Positions 1 to 5,054 of a DNA stretch of 6,122 nt are shown here, one piece after another (position 1 is the first letter of the stretch; the number at the start of each line of letters is the position of its first letter). A model generated the notes under the pieces. The model was not told the DNA's origin. It saw only the letters and a list, made by a program, of their open reading frames with translations, and searched no databases. The stretch is from Rhodospirillales bacterium (lineage in GTDB: Bacteria > Pseudomonadota > Alphaproteobacteria > Acetobacterales > Acetobacteraceae). A program made the position numbers and the translations under genes. The stretch covers positions 1 to 6,122 of the forward strand of contig JAATGE010000081.1 in NCBI GenBank assembly GCA_015654825.1, given 5' to 3'.

Positions 1-2
1 CT

Positions 3-30
3 GGCCTTTGACAGGTCAAAATTTAAGGCC
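3..30. promoter_or_regulatory. Nested inverted repeat upstream of the fasciclin gene
   Basis: Two nested dyads lie about 25 nt before the fasciclin start codon. The inner one is TTTGAC-AG-GTCAAA (7-20), the outer one GGCCTT (3-8) with AAGGCC (25-30). The inner half-site contains a perfect -35-like TTGACA (8-13), but a -10 match at normal spacing is poor (TGGTAT at 33-38, spacer 19). It could be an operator over a promoter, or the terminator hairpin of a gene to the left. No regulator family can be assigned from the site alone. Confidence 0.35.
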
Positions 31-55
31 GTTGGTATCAGAGGGATCCACGACA

Positions 56-622
56 ATGTATCGTTTCCATCGCGCGCTCGCCGTCGCGGCGTTCGCGCTC
101 GCCCCCGCCATGCAGCCGACTCCTGCCCTCGCCGCCACCGTGGAAGTCGGCGGATCGGCGATGTTCCCCACCCGCACCATTGTCGGCAACGCCATTCACT
201 CGCGGGCGCACACCACGCTGGTTGCCGCGGTGAAGCAGGCGGGCCTGGTGGACACGTTGAACTCGGCCGGCCCGTTCACCGTGTTCGCGCCGGTCAACGC
301 CGCGTTCGCCGAGTTGCCGCCCGGCACGGTGGAAACGTTGCTGAAACCGGAAAACAAGGCCGCGCTGACCGGGATATTGACCTATCACGTGGTCAGCGGC
401 GACTACAGCAGCGTCAAGCTGCGTGGCCTGATCCTGGCGGGCAACGGCACTGCCACGCTGACGACGGTTGCCGGCGGCAAGCTGACGTTCTCAATGAACG
501 GCAGCAGCAACATCCTGGTGCGCGACGAGAAGGGCGGCGTTGCCGACATTACGATCGCGGACGTGAACCAGTCCAATGGCGTGATCCACGTGGTCGATCG
601 CGTGCTGATGCCGCAGGGCTGA
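56..622 (+). CDS. Secreted fasciclin (FAS1) domain protein
   Basis: This encodes a 188-residue exported protein with one FAS1 domain. Residues 1-26 form a signal peptide: basic MYRFHR, an Ala-rich hydrophobic core and a cleavage site after A-L-A. The FAS1 fold fills residues about 43-187. It shows the H1 box FTVFAPVNAAF (74-84), the conserved central Tyr-His pair in LTYHVVSG (Y110, H111) and the H2 box GVIHVVDRVLMP (175-186). Bacterial single-FAS1 proteins are periplasmic or surface proteins linked to adhesion or cell-surface interactions; the ligand here is unknown. An in-frame TTG at 8 could extend the frame, but ATG at 56 is preferred because it puts the signal peptide at the N-terminus and has GAGGG (41-45) as a ribosome binding site 10 nt upstream. 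The gene converges on the hydrolase gene to its right. Family is secure, role is not. Confidence 0.93.
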   Translation: MYRFHRALAVAAFALAPAMQPTPALAATVEVGGSAMFPTRTIVGNAIHSRAHTTLVAAVKQAGLVDTLNSAGPFTVFAPVNAAFAELPPGTVETLLKPENKAALTGILTYHVVSGDYSSVKLRGLILAGNGTATLTTVAGGKLTFSMNGSSNILVRDEKGGVADITIADVNQSNGVIHVVDRVLMPQG

Positions 623-632
623 CCTGTTGCGA

Positions 633-679
633 CGCCGGCAGGGCCAGATCCCCGGCGCCGCCAACACCCCAGTTTTTTT
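633..679 (+). terminator. Possible terminator between convergent genes
   Basis: In the 72-nt gap between the two convergent stop codons, CGCCGG (633-638) can pair with CCGGCG (652-657), and a run of seven T follows at 673-679. The T-run is about 15 nt from the stem, so this is not a textbook intrinsic terminator. The location downstream of the fasciclin gene supports the call. Confidence 0.3.
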
Positions 680-694
680 ACGCTACGAACAGAT

Positions 695-1582
695 TTACGC
701 CGCTTCCACCGCGCGAAAGGTGAGCAGGCGCTCGAAATATTGCGGAATGGCGTTGGCGCTGTTCAGCCACACGAACACCCGGTGGCCGGCTTCGTTGTCC
801 ACCGGTTCGATTTCGACGCCTTCGATGCCGCGCATCCGGTCGGCGAGCCAGGTGTCGCGATCGTTCGACGGCGAGAACAGCAAGATCACGCGCGGCCGGG
901 GCTTTGATGTCGCATACAGTTGGGCGACGTCCTGCGCGAGTTGGGGCTGCTGCCGGTACAGAGCGGTCAATTGCGGATAGCGCGAGAGGTCCGCACCCGG
1001 ATCGTTCGACAGATCGAGCGTCGTTGGGGCACTGAAACCGAGAACACCGCTTGCCCCGAGATCGAGTCCGTAGCGCAACGCCGGATAGCCGCCCGCGGAT
1101 ACGCCGGCGCAATAGATTTCCGGTTCGCCCAGAGCCGTGATCAGGCGGCGCAGATTATCGATGCACTCGGTGTAGGTTTGTCCGAGGCCGGGGACGCCGC
1201 ATAATGCGAAACAGCGCGTTGGGTCGCGGATCGCGATCAGGTGCGTATTCTGCAGCGTCACGACCGGGGCCGGCAGCATCAGGTAGCCGGTGTTGCCGCC
1301 GAACGTGATCAATACAGAGGTAGCGCCCGGGCAAGGCGCCACGAGCAGACAGGAGCGGCTATAATCGAGATCGGTTGGCGGGGTCGTCTTTGCCGTGAGA
1401 TCCGGAAGCAGCTCGCGCAGCAGCGCGTTGCCTAGCTGGATACGGTCAGGCCAGCCGAACTGCGGCGGATGCGCGGTCTCCCCTGTCGGCGGTGGGGCGG
1501 TGGATATAGTGTCCAGGTTCTCCGATGCGGTCACTATACACGCATCGGCATCTCTCGATGCGCCAATCGCGGTCTGGTCCAT
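695..1582 (-). CDS. Alpha/beta-hydrolase-like protein, function unknown
   Basis: This encodes 295 residues with features of the alpha/beta-hydrolase fold. A strand followed by FGGNTG (94-99) could supply the oxyanion loop. The nucleophile elbow is Y-C-A-G-V-S-A-G-G (candidate Ser162), followed by a helix and GVLGFSAPT. After the strand RVILLFSPSNDRD come acid candidates D241 or D243, and AGHRVF (His267) is placed like a catalytic histidine. There is no signal peptide or membrane segment, so it is probably cytoplasmic. The first 45 residues look flexible. ATG at 1582 is preferred over an in-frame TTG at 1609 because AAAGG lies 8 nt upstream of the ATG while the TTG has no good ribosome binding site. 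The gene stands alone, facing the fasciclin gene and separated by 311 nt from the next minus-strand gene upstream. I cannot name a substrate; esterase, acyltransferase or a non-catalytic relative are all possible. Confidence 0.82.
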   Translation of the reverse strand: MDQTAIGASRDADACIVTASENLDTISTAPPPTGETAHPPQFGWPDRIQLGNALLRELLPDLTAKTTPPTDLDYSRSCLLVAPCPGATSVLITFGGNTGYLMLPAPVVTLQNTHLIAIRDPTRCFALCGVPGLGQTYTECIDNLRRLITALGEPEIYCAGVSAGGYPALRYGLDLGASGVLGFSAPTTLDLSNDPGADLSRYPQLTALYRQQPQLAQDVAQLYATSKPRPRVILLFSPSNDRDTWLADRMRGIEGVEIEPVDNEAGHRVFVWLNSANAIPQYFERLLTFRAVEAA

Positions 1583-1687
1583 TTTTACGGCCTTTGCCGA
1601 TAGCTCCAATCAAGCCAGGCCCGACCAGGATTGATGCGGGCCGCGGGTGCATACAGAACAGCAGATAGGAATCGGATACGCAATGTC

Positions 1688-1716
1688 TAGAACCTAATAT
1701 AATTCTATCGCGTCAA
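1688..1716 (-). promoter_or_regulatory. Candidate sigma-70-type promoter for the hydrolase gene
   Basis: On the minus strand TTGACG (1716-1711) is followed after 17 nt by GTTCTA (1693-1688), inside the only AT-rich patch of this gap. It would give a 5' untranslated region of roughly 100 nt before the ATG at 1582. The -35 box is good and the -10 box is weak, so this is a proposal only. Confidence 0.3.
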
Positions 1717-1857
1717 TATGAATTCGTCGTCGCCGCCGGCTTCCGACTTCCGGCGGTCGCACGCAACGAACCGCGCGCGAAGCCGACGCAACGGGACCCG
1801 CAACTCTCGCTGATAACGCGACCCCCGATATCGCGCAGCATCAGCTTTGTTCGGCTG

Positions 1858-1882
1858 GCGCGGCCGGTTTATCCGACCGCGC
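1858..1882 (-). terminator. Hairpin after the small secreted protein gene
   Basis: GCGCGG (1858-1863) pairs with CCGCGC (1877-1882). After one mismatch the stem continues with CGG/CCG around the loop TTTAT (1868-1872). It starts 11 nt past the stop codon of the minus-strand gene, where a terminator is expected. No T-run follows on the minus strand, so it may be a weak or factor-dependent terminator. Confidence 0.35.
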
Positions 1883-1893
1883 TGCCGCGAACG

Positions 1894-2277
1894 TCAGTGG
1901 CAGCCGCGCGTTGCCGTGAAGCTGTTGGCGCCGGTAACCGTTCCGCCATTGGATGAAACGGTGGTCAACGTGCCATAGGAAAGGCCGCGGTGGATCAGAA
2001 TGCCGGACAGGATGGTCTTGGGGAAAGCGACGGTGATGACGCTGTTAAGGGCATAGTATTCGCCCGCATGACCCCGCGACATGGCAACGCCGCTGTTCTT
2101 GAAATCGAGCACATCCCCGGTCTGTGACAGCTTTATGCATCCGGTTGCACCGACCGGATAGGCGCCGCGTCCGCCTGTTATGGTAATCAAATAGCTGCCG
2201 GTGAGATCCGTCGCCAGCGCCGGTACGCTTGCCACCATTAAAGGCAGCGCCATCATCAGTGCGCGTAGTTTCGTCAT
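1894..2277 (-). CDS. Small secreted protein of unknown function
   Basis: I do not recognise this family. The 127-residue product begins with a clear signal peptide, MTKLRALMMALPLMVASVPALA, with cleavage expected after residue 22. The mature part is about 105 residues, rich in Gly, Thr, Ser and Val with alternating polar and hydrophobic residues, which suggests a beta-sheet protein. It has only two cysteines, C47 (ATGCIKL) and C126 (TRGCH, next to the C-terminus), so one disulfide closing the domain is plausible in the periplasm. The frame is open to a TTG at 2325, but ATG at 2277 places the signal peptide at the N-terminus and has GGGG about 9 nt upstream. It is a single gene in gene-poor DNA, with no neighbour that hints at its role. 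The signal peptide and an intact frame support a real gene; the function is unknown. Confidence 0.72.
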   Translation of the reverse strand: MTKLRALMMALPLMVASVPALATDLTGSYLITITGGRGAYPVGATGCIKLSQTGDVLDFKNSGVAMSRGHAGEYYALNSVITVAFPKTILSGILIHRGLSYGTLTTVSSNGGTVTGANSFTATRGCH

Positions 2278-2382
2278 GTCAGAGTACCCCGAAAAGTTTT
2301 TGTTGTAGAGATCGAAACGGCGCAAACTCGGAGCCGCCCGGCCAACCTAGCAAAAACCAGCGTTTTGGGAAAGCGTTCAATG

Positions 2383-2436
2383 AATTGGACGCTTCCGAAC
2401 ACGGCGTTGTGACGGCCTGCAACCGCAAGTCCAATT
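2383..2436. repeat. Spaced 8-bp inverted repeat
   Basis: AATTGGAC (2383-2390) is exactly complementary to GTCCAATT (2429-2436), with 38 nt between. The interior can fold further, as GTTG and CAAC also pair. On the plus strand an AT-rich stretch with a T-run follows about 20 nt later. It lies about 105-160 nt upstream of the small secreted protein gene and could be a regulatory site or a hairpin. Confidence 0.4.
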
Positions 2437-2517
2437 GTTCGTTAATGGTGTGGTATATTTTTTTATCTTATGCGCCCACTTTATTATCACGCGGACGTTC
2501 CGCTCGCCGTTGTGCAC

Positions 2518-2531
2518 CGCACCCGGGTGCG
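2518..2531. promoter_or_regulatory. Perfect 14-bp palindrome, possible operator
   Basis: CGCACCC is directly followed by its reverse complement GGGTGCG, giving a perfect dyad with no loop. Such a form suits a DNA site for a symmetric dimer better than an RNA hairpin. It lies about 240 nt upstream of the start of the small secreted protein gene and about 100 nt past scpB, so its target is unclear. In GC-rich DNA it may also be chance. Confidence 0.3.
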
Positions 2532-2632
2532 CCGCAGTAACCATTCGCGCCTTCGGCGAATTTCAACCAATTTTGCAACCTGCCCGGCGTACTCTGCCAA
2601 TACCCACACGTCCCGAACAGTAATCCGGTCAG

Positions 2633-3244
2633 CTACGCATCGCTCCGCGGATCGCCGCCGTCACCCGAGGGCTCGGCGGCCGCCGCCGGCGCCGCCGGTG
2701 CAGGCACAGGCGGATCGAGCACGCTCGGCTGGTCGGTCACCAGATCTTCCCGCTTCGGCAACTCGCGCAAATCCTTCAAGGCAAACTGCGCAAGGAACTG
2801 TGGCGTTGTAGCCCATAAGATCGGACGCCCCGGCACCTCCCGATGACCGGCGGTGCGAACCAGGCCCGCCTCGAGCAACGCGTCCACGGTCTGCTGGCTC
2901 AGCGTTGCACCCCTGATCTCCTCGATCTGCGCGCGCGTAATGGGTTGGTGCCACGCAATGATCGCCAGCGTCTCCATCGCCACCCGCGGCAGGCGCCGCG
3001 GACGCTGAATGACCCGCGTCAGCCTGGGCGCCAGATCCGGGGCAGTGCGGAACTGCCAGCCGCCACCAATCTCAGCCAGTTCCACGCCGCGGCCAGCATA
3101 GGTCGCCTGTACGGCGCGCAGAACCTCCTCCGCCTCCACATCCTCGGGTAGCAAAGCTGCCAACTGGCGCGCGTGGACCGGCTCGGCACTGGCAAAGATC
3201 AGCGCTTCGGCCAGTCGGATATGGTCTTCGGAATAGGCTGTCAT
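2633..3244 (-). CDS. scpB: Segregation and condensation protein ScpB
   Basis: ScpB binds the kleisin ScpA as a dimer and helps load and regulate the SMC ATPase on DNA near the origin, allowing chromosome compaction and segregation. The 203-residue product has the two winged-helix domains of the family. Its signatures are EDHIRLAEALIFASAEPV (6-23), RVAMETLAIIAWHQPITRAQ (87-106) with EEIRG and the LSQQTVDALLEAGL recognition region, and GRPILWATTPQFLAQF (139-154). Residues from about 168 form an Ala/Pro-rich, acidic, probably disordered tail. The ATG at 3244 matches the usual N-terminus of the family. The frame stays open to a TTG at 3301, but that extension is translated repeat DNA. No purine-rich ribosome binding site precedes the ATG (upstream is pyrimidine-rich CTCCTCC), so initiation may be weak. 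It lies 378 nt from scpA rather than adjoining it. Confidence 0.95.
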   Translation of the reverse strand: MTAYSEDHIRLAEALIFASAEPVHARQLAALLPEDVEAEEVLRAVQATYAGRGVELAEIGGGWQFRTAPDLAPRLTRVIQRPRRLPRVAMETLAIIAWHQPITRAQIEEIRGATLSQQTVDALLEAGLVRTAGHREVPGRPILWATTPQFLAQFALKDLRELPKREDLVTDQPSVLDPPVPAPAAPAAAAEPSGDGGDPRSDA

Positions 3245-3275
3245 GGGGGCGCTAGAAGGAGGAGAGGCGAAATAA

Positions 3276-3328
3276 GGCCAGGGGCTCTGCCCCTGGGCCA
3301 AGCTGGGGCCTGAGGCCCCAGACCCCCG
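3276..3328 (+). repeat. Composite hairpin repeat, copy 1 (direct)
   Basis: The unit consists of a first hairpin AGGGGC-TCT-GCCCCT (3280-3294, stem extended by CC/GG) and a second hairpin TGGGGCC-TGA-GGCCCCA (3304-3320), followed by GACCCCCG (3321-3328). Both stems are perfect with three-base loops. The same two hairpins and the same GACCCCCG tail occur in copy 3. I recognise this type of sequence as common intergenic DNA in Acetobacteraceae. Confidence 0.75.
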
Positions 3329-3351
3329 ATAGCGCTACGCGGCTTTTCCTT

Positions 3352-3399
3352 GGCTTCTGGGCGAAGCCTGTAAATGCCATGGATGTTTCTGGCTTCGCC
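3352..3399. repeat. GGCTTC/GAAGCC dyad element
   Basis: GGCGAAGCC (3360-3368) is exactly complementary to GGCTTCGCC (3391-3399), and its GAAGCC part can alternatively pair with GGCTTC (3352-3357). Only one of the two hairpins can form at a time. The element lies between composite copies 1 and 2, where the DNA is less GC-rich than its surroundings. Confidence 0.6.
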
Positions 3400-3419
3400 G
3401 TTTCCGCTAACGATTCTTT

Positions 3420-3449
3420 ATTAATGGGGTCCGGATTAATGGGGTCTGG
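3420..3449 (+). repeat. Tandem duplication of a 15-nt unit
   Basis: ATTAATGGGGTCCGG (3420-3434) is followed directly by ATTAATGGGGTCTGG (3435-3449), a tandem repeat with one mismatch. It overlaps the edge of the inverted composite repeat (copy 2) and probably arose by slippage. Confidence 0.75.
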
Positions 3450-3485
3450 GGACTTGTCCCCAGCGGGTCCAGGGCAGAGCCCTGG
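3441..3485 (-). repeat. Composite hairpin repeat, copy 2 (inverted)
   Basis: Read on the minus strand this has the same layout as copies 1 and 3: CCAGGGC-TCT-GCCCTGG (3485-3469), a short GGACCCGC-type linker, then a hairpin CTGGGGAC-AA-GTCCCCAG (3463-3446) and a GACCCC tail. The second hairpin differs in sequence from the GGGGCC-TGA type of the other copies. The orientation is opposite to that of copies 1 and 3. Confidence 0.7.
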
Positions 3486-3524
3486 CCTTCCTCCGCCTCC
3501 TACATACCCTACGTTGGCGCGCAT

Positions 3525-3594
3525 GGGGCTCTGCCCCGGACCCGCCACGCGAAAGCGTGCTTCGCACGACGGGGCCTGAGGCCCCCGACCCCCG
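3525..3594 (+). repeat. Composite hairpin repeat, copy 3 (direct)
   Basis: GGGGC-TCT-GCCCC (3525-3537) is followed by GGACCCGC, a small hairpin CGTGC-TTC-GCACG (3556-3568), then GGGGCC-TGA-GGCCCC (3571-3585) and the tail GACCCCCG (3587-3594). First hairpin, last hairpin and tail match copy 1 in the same orientation; the small middle hairpin is extra. It ends about 28 nt past the scpA stop codon. Confidence 0.75.
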
Positions 3595-3622
3595 TTATTG
3601 GGTGGAGACGGCGACGGTCTCA

Positions 3623-4366
3623 TCACTCGTTCGGCGCCAGTAATATTGGCGCGAACGGCTCGTCCTGCCGCAGCCTCACGCCCCCGCCACGTGCCAGTTC
3701 CAGCGACGCGACCAGCGTGCTGGCGACCGCCGCCCGCAACTCCTGGCCCGCCAGATTGTCCGGCATGAACGCCTGCAGCGTGCTCCACGCGGGTAACTGC
3801 CCCAGCGTCGCGCTGAGGCGCTGCAGCGCCTCCTGCACGGTCCAGAAATTCAGGCTCAGCTGCCTCGGCCGATAGGTTCTTCGCGAGGCCACCCGGCGGA
3901 TCGCATCCAGGTAGCCGCGCAACAACGCCGGCATGTCGGCGACCATGCCCGAGCGGTCGGTCTCGGTCAGGTTCTCCGGCGCACCCCTGACGAACACATC
4001 CTGGCCGAGCAGCGGCCGCGCACCCAGCCACGCCGCCGCGGCCCGCATCGCCTGTAACTCTTGCAACCTCGCCGCCAGCACGTCCGCTGCCTGCTCGCCG
4101 TCCGCAACGCCTTCGGGCTGCGCGGGCAGCAGCAGCCTTGACTTCAGCCACGCAAGCCAGGCGGCCATCACCAGCCAGTCGGCCGCCAGCTCCAGCCTGA
4201 TCCGCCGCGCGCCCTCGATGATCGCCAGATACTGATCCACCAGCGAGAGAATGGAGATCCGTGCCAGGTCGACCTTCTGCGCCCGGGCAAGGTCGAGCAG
4301 CAGGTCCAGCGGGCCGTCGAACCCGTCGAGCGACAGCAGCAGCCGGTCGCCGTCAACCGCCGCCAT
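3623..4366 (-). CDS. scpA: Segregation and condensation protein ScpA (kleisin)
   Basis: ScpA is the kleisin that bridges the two heads of the SMC dimer and carries the ScpB dimer, forming the ring that organises and segregates the chromosome. The 247-residue product has the usual family length. Family signatures are FDGPLDLLLDLARAQKVDL (16-34) with ISILSLVDQYL in the SMC-neck-binding N-terminal domain, the helix MAAWLAWLKSRLLLP (67-81), and the C-terminal winged helix VASLELARGGGVRLRQDEPF (219-238), which contacts the SMC head. The central part (about 85-170) is Ala-rich and would hold the ScpB-binding region. ATG at 4366 matches the family N-terminus; the frame is open to a GTG at 4429, but that extension is Cys-rich and overlaps the protease. 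The first 14 nt overlap the 3' end of the protease gene, which implies translational coupling. Confidence 0.95.
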   Translation of the reverse strand: MAAVDGDRLLLSLDGFDGPLDLLLDLARAQKVDLARISILSLVDQYLAIIEGARRIRLELAADWLVMAAWLAWLKSRLLLPAQPEGVADGEQAADVLAARLQELQAMRAAAAWLGARPLLGQDVFVRGAPENLTETDRSGMVADMPALLRGYLDAIRRVASRRTYRPRQLSLNFWTVQEALQRLSATLGQLPAWSTLQAFMPDNLAGQELRAAVASTLVASLELARGGGVRLRQDEPFAPILLAPNE

Positions 4367-5054
4367 CGCCCACCCCGGCCAACCGCAAAACGGCGTCGAA
4401 CGCCCATTGCACGACGGGTAGCAGCACACTGCCGAGCGGATCGACCTGCACGCCCTGCTCGCGCAGCAACGCCGGCAGCGCGATCAGCAGCAGAACGATG
4501 ACGACGCCGTAGCGCTCCAGCTTCGCCCATGCCACGGCCAGTTTCAGCGGCAGGATGCCGACCGCGATGCGCCCGCCATCGAGCGGCGGCAGCGGGATCA
4601 GATTGAAAATCCCAAGCACCAGGTTGAAGGTCATGAACTGCACGACGGCATTTTGCAGCAGCGGCGACAGGCCGCGGATCAGCAATGCGTGCGCCGCCAG
4701 GAAAGCCAGCGCGAAATTCATCACCGGCCCGGCCAGGGCCACCAGCGCCATCATCTGCCGCGGCGCCCGGAACCGGCTGGCATCGACCGGCACCGGCTTG
4801 GCCCAGCCGAACATGAAGGCGACGCGCCCCAGCGTGGCGAGCTGGCTCAGCAGCAGCAGCCCCGGCAGCAGCAACGTCCCGAACCGGTCCACATGGCGCC
4901 ACGGCGCAAGCGACAGGCGCCCCGCGCGCAATGCGGTTTCGTCGCCGAGGGCGAGCGCCGCGTAGCCGTGCGCCAGCTCGTGCAAAATGATCGCGGTGGC
5001 GGCCAGCGCGATCGAGAGCAGCAGATTGGGCAGCAGATCCTGCAGGTCGCTCAT
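4353..5054 (-). CDS. Membrane zinc metalloprotease, M50 (site-2 protease) family
   Basis: The product is a 233-residue integral-membrane protein of the M50 family, whose members cut substrates within or near the membrane. The zinc site HELAH (H25, E26, H29) sits in the first hydrophobic segment (about 8-35). The second family signature, NLIPLPPLDGGR (151-162), supplies the third metal ligand, Asp159, in the Asn-Pro...Asp-Gly type loop. GWAKPVPVD (83-91) is also typical of small M50 proteins. Further hydrophobic segments lie at about 60-72, 101-127, 138-152 and 183-196. There is no PDZ domain, unlike RseP, so it belongs with the compact SpoIVFB/YwhC-like group, whose substrates are mostly unknown. 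The start codon overlaps the nagZ stop (ATGA, 4 nt) and its end overlaps scpA by 14 nt, so it is in the middle of a coupled gene series. All key residues are present. Confidence 0.93.
   Translation of the reverse strand: MSDLQDLLPNLLLSIALAATAIILHELAHGYAALALGDETALRAGRLSLAPWRHVDRFGTLLLPGLLLLSQLATLGRVAFMFGWAKPVPVDASRFRAPRQMMALVALAGPVMNFALAFLAAHALLIRGLSPLLQNAVVQFMTFNLVLGIFNLIPLPPLDGGRIAVGILPLKLAVAWAKLERYGVVIVLLLIALPALLREQGVQVDPLGSVLLPVVQWAFDAVLRLAGVGDGGG

Larger units (their letters stand above)
1583..1893. other. Gene-free stretch between hydrolase and small secreted protein genes
   Basis: I see no convincing gene in these 311 nt. The part nearest the hydrolase gene (about 1680-1725) is locally AT-rich and holds the best promoter-like sequence. 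Two short GC-rich dyads follow: CCGCCGG (1733-1739) with CCGGCGG (1750-1756), and CGCGA (1817-1821) with TCGCG (1831-1835). A stronger hairpin at 1858-1882 lies just past the stop codon of the small secreted protein gene. Confidence 0.6.
2278..2632. other. Gene-free stretch downstream of scpB, with several dyads
   Basis: These 355 nt carry no gene I can support; frames open across them have no ribosome binding site or recognisable protein. It must hold the promoter of the small secreted protein gene and the 3' end of the scpB transcript, though I cannot pin down a clear -35/-10 pair. It contains a spaced inverted repeat (2383-2436), a strongly AT-rich block (about 2440-2490, including a T-run), a perfect 14-bp palindrome (2518-2531) and a short dyad ATTCGC/GCGAAT (about 2543-2561). 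Confidence 0.6.
3245..3622. other. Repeat-packed spacer separating scpA and scpB
   Basis: This 378-nt stretch has no gene. Almost all of it consists of short perfect hairpins arranged as three copies of a composite unit, plus a GGCTTC-type dyad element and a 15-nt tandem duplication (listed separately). No hairpin is followed by a T-run on the minus strand, so none is a clear intrinsic terminator between scpA and scpB, but the RNA would be highly structured. Confidence 0.75.

Noticed and set aside
1718..1813. 31-codon plus-strand frame (MNSSSPPASDF...) after a TATAAT at 1698-1703
   Set aside because: It has no ribosome binding site, an Arg/Ser-rich chance composition and no -35 box for the TATAAT, and it contains a GC-rich dyad.
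2229..2811. Overlapping plus-strand frames across the gap downstream of scpB
   Set aside because: They have no ribosome binding site or recognisable protein features, run through dyads, and the right part is antisense to scpB.
3245..3301. N-terminal extension of ScpB to a TTG at 3301
   Set aside because: The extra 19 residues are encoded by repeat DNA and precede the normal ScpB N-terminus; no ribosome binding site supports the TTG.
3276..3594. Repeat cluster as a CRISPR array
   Set aside because: The units are self-complementary, differ in length and orientation and have no regular unique spacers; no cas genes are present.
3252..4151. Long minus-strand open frame of 299 codons across the repeat island and scpA
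   Set aside because: It is out of frame with scpA, its C-terminal half is translated hairpin repeat and its composition is Gly/Ala/Arg-rich, as expected for a chance frame in GC-rich DNA.
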